From positions 496,001 through 560,000 of the forward strand of contig NZ_QXJM01000039.1 of the NCBI RefSeq assembly GCF_003570905.1: a stretch of 64,000 bases of DNA. Direction: 5' to 3'. A model generated the notes under the pieces. That model was given only the letters and a program-made list of their open reading frames with translations, did not search any database and had not been told where the DNA came from. Made by a program: the position numbers and the translations under genes. Below are positions 56,204 through 63,160 of this stretch, piece by piece. Source of the stretch: Cohnella faecalis (GTDB taxonomy: Bacteria; Bacillota; Bacilli; Paenibacillales; Paenibacillaceae). Positions within the stretch are counted from its first letter, which is position 1, and every line of letters begins with the position of its first letter.

Positions 56204-57644
56204 ATGAACGAGGCAAGCTTGTCCCTTCATACGGATAAATACCAGATCAACATGATGTACGCCCATTGGGTGCAAGGAACCCATCGGCAATGGGCCGTGT
56301 TCGATCTTTATTTTCGCAGCCTGCCGTTCGGGAACGGATATGCGGTATTCGCCGGTCTGGAGCGGGTCGTTCGCTATTTGAGCAACCTGCGGTTCGAAGA
56401 GGACGATATCGCCTATTTGCGAACGCAGGAGGAAAATTACCCGGAAGCTTTCCTGGAGGAGCTGCGGCGTTTTCGGTTCAGCGGACACCTTTATTCCGTG
56501 CCGGAAGGAACGCTGGTGTTCCCCAACGAGCCGATCGTGCGAGTGGAGGGGCCGATCATGGAGTCGCAGCTCATCGAGACGGCGCTCCTTAACTTTGTTA
56601 ATTACCAGACGCTGATCGCTACGAAAGCTTCGAGAGTGAAGCAGGCCGCTCCTCACGATATATTACTCGAATTCGGCTCTCGCAGGCACAGGAAGCGGAT
56701 GCGGCCATTTGGGGGACGAGAGCGGCTTACATCGGCGGCTTTCACGCAACTTCGAATCTGCTCGCGGGCAAGCTGTTCGGCATTCCGGCCAAAGGAACTC
56801 ACGCGCATTCGTGGGTACAGAGCCATGACGGAGAAGAGGAGGCGTTCCGCAAATACGCGGAGGCGCTGCCCGATCAAGTGACGTTGCTCGTCGATACGTA
56901 CGACACGTTGCGCAGCGGGGTTCCGAACGCCATTCGAATCGCTCGGGAGCTGGAAAGCCGCGGCAAAAAGATGGATGCGATTCGGCTGGACAGCGGCGAC
57001 CTCGCTTATTTATCGAAGCAGGCGCGTCGCATGCTCGACGAGGCGGGGCTGTCCGATGTAAAAATCGTCGCGTCGAACGATCTGGACGAGAATTTGATCT
57101 TCAATCTGAAGGCGCAGGGGGCGCGAATCGATATTTGGGGAGTCGGAACGAAGCTGATTACGGCAGCCGATCAGCCCGCGCTCGGCGGGGTGTACAAGCT
57201 GGCGGCCCGCGAGAAAGACGGAGAATATGTGCCGGTCATCAAAATTTCGGGCAATCCGGAGAAGGTGACCAATCCGGGGTCAAGGAAGCGTACCGGCTCG
57301 TCAGCCGGACCACGGGCAAGGCGAAGGCCGATTACTTGGCTCTCCCGCATGAATCGGATGTGCGGGAAGGAGTTCCCCTCCGGCTGATCGATCCGGTTCA
57401 TACCTACATAGAGGAGCCGTTCGACGATTACGAGGCAGTGCCGTTGCTTCGCCCCGTATTCCGGGACGGGGAGTTGATCATCGAGCTGCCGAAGCTGGAC
57501 GAAATTCGCGAGTATCGCGAGCGTCAGCTCGAGCTGCTATGGCCCGAATATTTGCGGAAGCTCAATCCGGAGCAATATCGCGTCCATCTCAGTCCCGAGC
57601 TATTGAGGCTGAAGCTGGAGCTGATACGCCGTTACCAGGCCTAG
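56204..57644 (+). CDS. pncB: Nicotinate phosphoribosyltransferase (two apparent frameshifts)
   Basis: Salvages nicotinate to NaMN with PRPP and ATP. N-terminal LSLHTDKYQINMMYAHW, central AAYIGGFHATSNLLAGKLFG with GTHAHSWVQ (the active-site His), IRLDSGDLAYLSKQARRMLD and WGVGTKLITAADQPALGGVY. Breaks at 56685-56686 (GG needs a third G, restoring SRRAQEADAAIWGTRAA) and 57276-57279 (GGGG needs a fifth G, restoring NPGVKEAYRLV). Repaired length is 480 residues. ATG 56204 follows AAAGGCGG. Confidence 0.95.
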
Positions 57645-57678
57645 CGAGTTCCTGTAAACTCGACCGGCGACGGTGAAT

Positions 57679-57710
57679 AAGGGCTGTCCCTCTCTTGGAG
57701 GGACGCCCTT
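57679..57710. terminator. Hairpin before array E
   Basis: AAGGGC-T-GTCCCTC, loop, GAGGGAC-GCCCTT; no T-run. It probably serves pncB. Confidence 0.5.
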
Positions 57711-57717
57711 GCAAGTT

Positions 57718-58234
57718 CGATCACACTTCTCGCCGAATGTATGGTACCTCGTCCCACTGTTGCGCTCTCGACCACACTTCTCGCCGAATGTATGGTACCT
57801 CGTCCCACTGTTGCGCTCTCGACCACAAATCTCGCCGATTGTATGGTACCTCGTCCCACTGTTGCGCTCTCGACCACACTTCTCGCCGAATGTATGGTAC
57901 CTCGTCCCACTGTTGCGCTCTCGTTCACACTTCTCGTCGAATGTATGGTACCTCGTCCCACTGTTGCGCTCTCGACCACACTTCTCGCCGAATGTATGGT
58001 ACCTCGTCCCACTGTTGCGCTCTCGACCACACTTCTCGCCGATTGTATGGTACCTCGTCCCACTGTTGCGCTCTCGACCACACTTCTCGCCGAATGTATG
58101 GTACCTCGTCCCACTGTTGCGCTCTCGACCACACTTCTCGCCGATTGTATGGTACCTCGTCCCACTGTTGCGCTCTCGACCACACTTCTCGCCGAATGTA
58201 TGGTACCTCGTCCCACTGTTGCGCTCTGAACCTC
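57718..58234. repeat. Array E, left part: 10 tandem 51-bp repeats
   Basis: CGACCACACTTCTCGCCGAA recurs at 57718 and every 51 bp to 58177 (nine perfect intervals). Each unit holds ATGGTACCTCGTCCCACTGT with the palindrome GGTACC. All three plus frames are open across it, an effect of the period. The end (GAACCTC, 58228-58234) is diverged and touches the IS end. Confidence 0.95.
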
Positions 58235-58267
58235 TGTCAAGAAAATAGACACTTAGAATCGAGAAAA

Positions 58268-59089
58268 TTAGGCCGGATTTGAAAACGCCCGTTCGTAACT
58301 GTTCGGCGATAAATAGCCAATGGTTGAATGAATTCGTTCACCATTATAGAAACATGTAATGTACTCAAAAATCTGTTTCTTCGCGTCCTCACGCGTCCTG
58401 AATTTTGTAAGATAAATGAGTTCTTTCTTGAGGACGCTATGGAACGATTCAATGCAGGCATTGTCGTAGCAGTTGCCTTTTCGGCTCATGCTTCCTTCCA
58501 TCTTGTACTGCTTCATTTTCTTCTGGTATTCGTGTGAGGCGTATTGGCTTCCCCGATCGGAGTGATGGAGTAATCCGGCTCCTGGCCGACGCTGGGCGTA
58601 GGCACGATCTAGCGCCTTAATGACGAGATCTTTGGTCATTCGATCCGACATGTGAAATCCAACAATTTTACGGCTGTACAGGTCCATGACGCTCGCTAAA
58701 TACAACCAGCCTTCATTGGTCGGGCAGTAAGTAATATCAGTAACCCACGCCTGATTGGGAGCCTCAGGTATGAACTTCCTGTTCAGCGTATTATCATGTA
58801 CGGGCAGGTTGTGTTTGGAATTCGTGGTAGCTTTATATTTCTTGACGGTACGGGATTTTAACCCCATTACCTGCATCAAGCGAGCAACGCGTTTCTCGGA
58901 TACAACGACTCCCCGAGTACGAAGGGCAGCTGTTACTTTCGGGCTGCCATACAGGCGTCTGGAGCCAAGAAATATACGCCTAATCTTCTGCTCCAAATCT
59001 TCTCTGCGTTTGCGGCGCTCAAGCCGCTTGTCGTAGCTTTTTTGCCATGCGTAGTAACCGCTTCGGGAAACCTTAAATACAGAGCACAT
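58268..59089 (-). CDS. IS3-family transposase OrfB (DDE integrase domain)
   Basis: 273 residues from its first internal Met; in life probably made as an OrfAB fusion. DDE residues: Asp in WVTDITYCP, Asp in LLHHSDRGSQYAS and Glu in NACIESFHSVLKKE. The upstream part of its frame (IFPFIYKYRFKLRVAKMCS) is the usual link to OrfA. The shift site is A6G (TTAAAAAAGGC on the minus strand, about 59170-59178), where a -1 slip joins the frames. Confidence 0.95.
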   Translation of the reverse strand: MCSVFKVSRSGYYAWQKSYDKRLERRKRREDLEQKIRRIFLGSRRLYGSPKVTAALRTRGVVVSEKRVARLMQVMGLKSRTVKKYKATTNSKHNLPVHDNTLNRKFIPEAPNQAWVTDITYCPTNEGWLYLASVMDLYSRKIVGFHMSDRMTKDLVIKALDRAYAQRRPGAGLLHHSDRGSQYASHEYQKKMKQYKMEGSMSRKGNCYDNACIESFHSVLKKELIYLTKFRTREDAKKQIFEYITCFYNGERIHSTIGYLSPNSYERAFSNPA

Positions 59090-59136
59090 CTTTGCGACAC
59101 GGAGCTTAAAGCGGTATTTGTAGATAAACGGAAAAA

Positions 59137-59421
59137 TCAGCGCCGGTCTTTTGCAAAGTAGTGCATTGCCTTTTTTAAGATTTCATTTTCCTCCTGCAAG
59201 TCACGAAGTTGTTTCTGCAAATCGCGTAGCGCCTTATCCTCAGGCTTTAGATTACCGCTTCCTGGGAAAGCCTGCATACCATCCTGTTTGAGCTCGGCAA
59301 TCCAACGATATAGTGAGTTTTCATGGACGCCTACCTCACGTGCTACCTGCGCAATCGGCTTGCCTTCTTGAATCATCTGAACCGTCTGCATCTTAAACTC
59401 TCTGTCGTATTTCTTCGTCAT
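59137..59421 (-). CDS. IS3-family transposase OrfA
   Basis: 94 residues: helix-turn-helix (EFKMQTVQMIQEGKPIAQVA... HENSLYRWIAEL) and a C-terminal leucine zipper (LQKQLRDLQEENEILKKAM). Binds the IS ends. ATG 59421 lies 6 nt after GAGGTG; an in-frame GTG at 59430 lacks spacing. Confidence 0.93.
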   Translation of the reverse strand: MTKKYDREFKMQTVQMIQEGKPIAQVAREVGVHENSLYRWIAELKQDGMQAFPGSGNLKPEDKALRDLQKQLRDLQEENEILKKAMHYFAKDRR

Positions 59422-59493
59422 GTCGGACACCTCGAATGAAAGTAATTATATTCTCCCATTCTCGATTCTTCGTGTCCACTTTCTAGTCTAACA

Positions 59494-59600
59494 GCACTCT
59501 CGATCACGCATCCCGCCGAATGTATGGTACCTCGTCCCACTGTTGCGCTCTCGTTCACACTTCTCGCCGAATGTATGGTACCTCGTCCCACTGTTGCGCC
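59494..59600. repeat. Array E, right part: about 2 repeats
   Basis: Two units after the IS; the first is diverged (GATCACGCATCCCGCCGAAT), the second matches the array consensus. They share the period and orientation of 57718-58234. Confidence 0.9.
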
Positions 59601-59607
59601 CTCACAC

Positions 59608-59655
59608 TAAAAAGGGGGCTATCCCTCTGGTCCTTGCAGACCTTTCGGGACACCC
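59608..59655 (-). terminator. Terminator of the YwnB-like gene
   Basis: Stem AGGGGGTGTCCC / GGGATAGCCCCCT on the minus strand, then TTTTT. Confidence 0.8.
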
Positions 59656-59665
59656 CCTGCTTGCT

Positions 59666-60307
59666 TTATTCCGCTTCGCCGACGACGGTAAAGCGTTCGC
59701 CGATATGAGCCGGATTTTCGATCTCGTCCAAGAGGGCGATCGCGTAGTCCGCATAGCTGATATAGCTGTTTCCTTGCGAGTTGAGGATCAGATTGTCTTT
59801 GCCTTTGCGGTAAGCGCCGGTCCGCTTGCCTTCCGGGTTGAAGAAGCCGGCCGGACTGACGAAGGTCCATTTCAGCCCGCTCGATGCCTGAAGGTCTTCG
59901 AGGTTTTTGCCTTGGTTCGAAGCGGTAGCGAAATATTCTTGAGGGAATTCCGGCGTGTCCAAAACCCGGATCGTCTTCGCTTCGTCAACGAACAGGCTTC
60001 CGGCGCCGCCGACGACAATCAGGCGGGTGTCGGGAGTTCCTTTTACGGCTTCGATAAGCACTCTGCCTGCCTCGACGTGAAGATGCTCTTGGCCGTGAGG
60101 AGCTCCGTAGGCGTTAACGATGACGTCGAACGGCTTCAAGTCCTCGGCGGTCAGTTGGAATACTTCCTTCGCCAGAACGCTGACGCCGGAATCCGTCACC
60201 TTGGCCGGGTTCCGTACGATGGCCGTTACCTCGTGGCCTCTGCTCAAAGCTTCTTTTGCGATCAGGCTTCCCGCTTTTCCCGTTGCTCCGATAATTCCGA
60301 TTTTCAT
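59666..60307 (-). CDS. NAD(P)H-binding oxidoreductase (YwnB-like)
   Basis: 213 residues, atypical SDR/NmrA-like fold: GIIGATGKAGSLIAKEALSRGH (GxxGxxG), VIVNAYGAPHG and YISYADYAIALLDEIE. No catalytic YxxxK is obvious, so it may act as a redox sensor or on small quinones. It lies 126 bp downstream of an Rrf2 regulator gene in the same direction, the order of ywnA-ywnB in B. subtilis, with its own operator-like palindrome (60392-60418). Confidence 0.85.
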   Translation of the reverse strand: MKIGIIGATGKAGSLIAKEALSRGHEVTAIVRNPAKVTDSGVSVLAKEVFQLTAEDLKPFDVIVNAYGAPHGQEHLHVEAGRVLIEAVKGTPDTRLIVVGGAGSLFVDEAKTIRVLDTPEFPQEYFATASNQGKNLEDLQASSGLKWTFVSPAGFFNPEGKRTGAYRKGKDNLILNSQGNSYISYADYAIALLDEIENPAHIGERFTVVGEAE

Positions 60308-60391
60308 GGGTTACACTCTCCGTTTTCTTTTTTTTGATTGGTATAGCTGTTTCCATTCGTGCCATAAGCCATTCCGGAATCGATAGCCGCC

Positions 60392-60418
60392 CACATGTAA
60401 CTGTTATTGTTACATGTG
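60392..60418. promoter_or_regulatory. Putative Rrf2 operator before the YwnB-like gene
   Basis: CACATGTAAC-N7-GTTACATGTG, a perfect 10-bp inverted repeat. The shorter form TGTAAC-N7-GTTACA recurs at 60880-60898. Confidence 0.65.
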
Positions 60419-60433
60419 AGGCAAAAAACAACC

Positions 60434-60862
60434 TCAACCCGATTTCAAGTTGAGAGCGTTGACGACTTCCTCCATCGTGATGTCGGACAGAACCGATTCC
60501 ATGGCTTCCTGCGCTCTGGACAGCACAAGCTCCAGGACGCCTTGAATCCTCGATCCGACAGGACAGTTCGGGTTCGGCTTATCATGGATATGGAACAGCT
60601 CGCCCTCCCCGACGGAATTGACCGCCCGGTAGACATCAAGCAAGGAGATCTCGTCCAATCCTTTGAGCAGGGAGGCGCCTCCCACTCCGTGACGGACATG
60701 GATCAATCCGGCTTTGCGAAGCATACCCATGATCCGGCGAATGACGACGGGGTTCGTATTGACGCTGCCGGCCATAAATTCCGACGTGCAATCTTCCGGA
60801 CGGCTGGTGGCTAGGAGGGACAGGATATGAGCGGCTACCGAAAATCGACTGCTTATTTTCAT
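60434..60862 (-). CDS. Rrf2-family regulator (YwnA-like)
   Basis: 142 residues. Rrf2 winged helix (SRFSVAAHILSLLA; FMAGSVNTNPVVIRRIMGMLRKAGLI; VRHGVGGASLLKGLDEISLLDVYRAV). It has only two Cys (EDCTSE, NPNCPVG), not the three-Cys cluster of IscR, so an Fe-S centre is unlikely; the NPNCPVGSRI segment is the YwnA/CymR-like Cys. ATG 60862 has GAGGAGG-type spacing upstream. The palindrome TGTAAC-N7-GTTACA lies 18 bp before the start, which suggests autorepression. Confidence 0.9.
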   Translation of the reverse strand: MKISSRFSVAAHILSLLATSRPEDCTSEFMAGSVNTNPVVIRRIMGMLRKAGLIHVRHGVGGASLLKGLDEISLLDVYRAVNSVGEGELFHIHDKPNPNCPVGSRIQGVLELVLSRAQEAMESVLSDITMEEVVNALNLKSG

Positions 60863-60879
60863 CGTCTCCGCCCTCCTCT

Positions 60880-60898
60880 TGTAACAATTATAGTTACA
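60880..60898. promoter_or_regulatory. Putative Rrf2 operator before its own gene
   Basis: TGTAAC-N7-GTTACA, matching the core of 60392-60418 with the same N7 spacer. Confidence 0.6.
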
Positions 60899-60938
60899 TC
60901 ATAATCGGTTTGTCAACTTGTTTTAAGCAAAGATGAGA

Positions 60939-60986
60939 AAGGCCTGAAGGCAGCCGATCATTCTCGGTGTTGCCGTCAGGCCGTTT
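60939..60986 (-). terminator. Terminator downstream of the 61008 gene
   Basis: Stem GGCCTGAAGGCA / TTGCCGTCAGGCC with inner CCGA/TCGG; short T-runs both ways, so perhaps bidirectional. Confidence 0.65.
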
Positions 60987-61007
60987 TGTACGCATCGGAG
61001 AGGTCGC

Positions 61008-61421
61008 TTATCCTTGCGATCCGCCATATACGCTGTTCGTAATGATTTCCGTCAGCTCCGATTTTTGGGCTTCGTAAGCGGCAGGGGACAAGCTGCCGCT
61101 CGACAGGCGAGCTTCCAGCTGCTCCGTCATTTCGGCGACTTGAAGCTCGATGATTTGGCTAACTTCGACTTGCTTGCTGGCGGCCAGTTCGGCAAGAGAT
61201 TTCTCGTTATATAAGGCATCGTACAGCTCGTCCTCTGTCGCGCCCAATAGATGAAGCAAATGATCCTGCGTCGGTGCGGCTATGTTCGAGATGGTAGTCG
61301 GGAGTTTGGCTTCTTTGGACGTTAGGGGACTTGCCTTGGCATCGTCGCTCCAAGTCGTGCTGCTGCCGATGGCGATGGCGACTGCCATCGTGCTGCTGAG
61401 CAGCCATTGTTTCGGGTTCAT
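61008..61421 (-). CDS. Secreted helical protein, unknown
   Basis: 137 residues from ATG 61421 after GAGGTG. Signal peptide (LLSSTMAVAIAIGSSTTWS), then a helical domain with LLGATEDELYDALYNEKSLAELAASKQVEV and a second helix pair (LEARLSSGSLSPAAYEAQKSELTEII). The phrase DALYNxKSLAELAA is common to secreted Bacillales proteins of no known function. No Cys after the signal, so it should be soluble or wall-associated. Confidence 0.7.
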   Translation of the reverse strand: MNPKQWLLSSTMAVAIAIGSSTTWSDDAKASPLTSKEAKLPTTISNIAAPTQDHLLHLLGATEDELYDALYNEKSLAELAASKQVEVSQIIELQVAEMTEQLEARLSSGSLSPAAYEAQKSELTEIITNSVYGGSQG

Positions 61422-61582
61422 TGCACACCTCGTTTCCTCATTCAAGCACGCTTGTCTCCAATACTACGTATGACAAAGGTTTAAGGTTACAAGCAATATC
61501 TTACTGGAAGAACCTTATGGGCGTATGAACGTCATATTAAAGTTTGATTAAGAATCGTTCTTGCCGCCTTGCCCATTCGACA

Positions 61583-62383
61583 CTAGGCCGGGATCAGAGA
61601 ATTCGCCTTGGCAATAATACCGCCGATTTGGACTTCGAGCGCTTGGATCGCTTGTTTACGGGCAATGGTCTGTTTGAACAAGGAGTTGAGATCGGATAAC
61701 GCTTCCGTCACGCCTTTGGAGTCCGCTTTTTTGAGCGACTTGCCTGCGGCGCTCCAGGCCGAGGACAGATGCTTCGCGGGGATAGCCGCCGCGGCTTTCT
61801 CGGCTTGAATCTTCGCCTTCGACGAGCTTATTCCTCCGAGGACGTCTTTAATCTTTTTGACGGTTTTGGCGGTTGCCTCTTTGGCTTCCTTGAGCGCGGC
61901 TTCCTTCGCTCGAATGTCTTGCCGCGCGAGCTGGACCGCCGGCTTCATGAGATCCGCCTTCAAACGGAGCACCGCTTTGATCTCTTTGCCAGGAATATAT
62001 TTGGCCGCCGTAAGCTGCTGGTTCGCTGCCCGATAGTCGTCGAACAAAGGCTGGTAACGCTGTTTAGCTTGTTTAGCTTGAGCGTCCAGTCTGCTTAGCT
62101 TGCCGGCGTCGATCAGCTTGATTCGTTGGCGTACGCCGAGCAGAGCCTGCTCGTTCTCGGCATGAAGCTTGGCAATCCGTCCGTCGATGCCGTCCAACTG
62201 CTGCTGCAAGCCGATCGCATCGGTATAGAGCGCGATTGGCTTCGAAGGCTGCGGGAGCTTGTTCAAAGAAGCTCGGACCGACGAGTCGTACCGGATGGAA
62301 AAGGCGGAAGCGATAGGGTTGGCCGCGAGAGCGGACAGAATTAACGACACGATCAGCGCGGACGTCCATTTTGCCGTGTTCAT
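61583..62383 (-). CDS. Secreted coiled-coil protein, unknown
   Basis: 266 residues. Signal peptide (WTSALIVSLILSALAANPIASA), then nearly all-helical, Lys/Ala-rich coiled coil (about 50-260: LQQQLDGIDGRIAKLHAENEQ; RLDAQAKQAKQRYQPLFDDY). No enzyme motif. ATG 62383 follows AAAGGAG at a long spacing (about 12). Its leader contains a possible attenuator (62464-62580). Confidence 0.75.
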   Translation of the reverse strand: MNTAKWTSALIVSLILSALAANPIASAFSIRYDSSVRASLNKLPQPSKPIALYTDAIGLQQQLDGIDGRIAKLHAENEQALLGVRQRIKLIDAGKLSRLDAQAKQAKQRYQPLFDDYRAANQQLTAAKYIPGKEIKAVLRLKADLMKPAVQLARQDIRAKEAALKEAKEATAKTVKKIKDVLGGISSSKAKIQAEKAAAAIPAKHLSSAWSAAGKSLKKADSKGVTEALSDLNSLFKQTIARKQAIQALEVQIGGIIAKANSLIPA

Positions 62384-62463
62384 TGAAAAAAACGACTCCT
62401 TTCGAATTCGCTTACGATGATTCGGATACCGAACGAACGCGGGCAGCATCCGACGGATACGAC

Positions 62464-62580
62464 AAAAAAGCACCGCGCAAGAAGGGCGATCGCTCGCCTT
62501 TTCTTACGGGTGCTTCCTTCGTAAGCGTTTCGGTTTTGTGGTTTGCGTAGACTATACCGCACCTTGCCGGATGCCGTCAA
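62464..62580 (-). promoter_or_regulatory. Promoter followed by a possible attenuator
   Basis: On the minus strand: TTGACG (62580-62575), 18 bp, TATAGT (62556-62551); then CTTACG (62525-62520) that can pair with CGTAAG (62508-62503), the same bases that build the following terminator stem GCACC...GGTGC (62513-62470) with six T. It could alternatively be just the terminator of the upstream gene. Confidence 0.4.
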
Positions 62581-62589
62581 GCCTCGCGT

Positions 62590-62991
62590 TTACATGGCTC
62601 CGATGATGAGACCGGACAAGAGAAAGGAGACGACGTGATAGCCGCTCGTAATGATAAAAAGGCCGCCGCTGCGTCCCTCGAACAAATAGTTCATGCCGAT
62701 TTTGGCCGATACGACGATACCAATGAGCAGCCCGGCGATGACTCCCGCGCCGACGGTTCCGTCCGTCAAAGTGACGATGGCCGCGAGAATCCACGATCCG
62801 ATAAGAGCCGTTGCCGCGGTTAGAACGTAAGTCAGCGGGCCTCCGCCCGACATGTCCTCCGCTTTTTTGCCGATTTGCTTCATCCAGGCGCCGCCGAACA
62901 GGATCGGCGAGTACCAAAGAAAGCCGAGAATCATCGTCGCCACGGTCGCGGCCAGCACCGCCACATAGTTGATGTCCTCCAAATGGAACAT
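62590..62991 (-). CDS. DUF1761 membrane protein
   Basis: 133 residues with four TM helices (VAVLAATVATMILGFLWYSP; LTYVLTAATALIGSWILAAI; AGVIAGLLIGIVVSAKIG; and a C-terminal SFLLSGLIIGA). The opening FLWYSPILFGGAWMKQIGK is characteristic of DUF1761. Function unknown. ATG 62991 follows AAAGGGGTG by 8 nt. Confidence 0.85.
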   Translation of the reverse strand: MFHLEDINYVAVLAATVATMILGFLWYSPILFGGAWMKQIGKKAEDMSGGGPLTYVLTAATALIGSWILAAIVTLTDGTVGAGVIAGLLIGIVVSAKIGMNYLFEGRSGGLFIITSGYHVVSFLLSGLIIGAM

Positions 62992-63098
62992 TTTGGCGCA
63001 CCCCTTTGTCAGTTGTCCGTTGTCGTTTTGCACCTAAAATATAGCACAAAGATCGGCTTCATGGTATGATTCGAGGAAAGAGAATCTGTGGTGAAGCC

Positions 63099-63133
63099 CA
63101 CCCCGGTCGACGGCCTTCTGTCTGCCGGGGGTG
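63099..63133 (+). promoter_or_regulatory. Inverted repeat just before topB
   Basis: CACCCCGG / CCGGGGGTG with a TTATTT tail, 28 bp before the topB start; it may be a terminator of an upstream transcript or a leader structure. Confidence 0.4.
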
Positions 63134-63160
63134 TTATTTGAGCGGAGAGGAACGAGCCTG

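Larger units (their letters stand above)
58235..59493 (-). mobile_element. IS3-family (IS150-like) insertion sequence inside array E
   Basis: A 1259-bp element with TGT...ACA termini. Imperfect terminal inverted repeats: TGTCAAGAAAATAGACAC and, from the other end, TGTTAGACTAGAAAGTGG, followed on both sides by AGAATCGAGAA. It carries orfA and orfB, both intact. Array units flank it on both sides. No clear target-site duplication is visible (flanks CCTC and GCAC). Confidence 0.92.

Noticed and set aside
57673-58282. Three plus-strand frames over array E as genes
   Set aside because: All three frames cannot be coding at once; openness follows from a stop-free unit whose length is divisible by three.
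58228-59500. Target-site duplication of the IS element
   Set aside because: Flanking bases CCTC and GCAC differ; GCGCTCT-like matches on both sides come from the array unit itself.
62464-62580. c-di-GMP or other named riboswitch before the secreted coiled-coil gene
   Set aside because: GCAAACC appears in the leader but the other conserved elements of GEMM-I are missing, so no named class is claimed.
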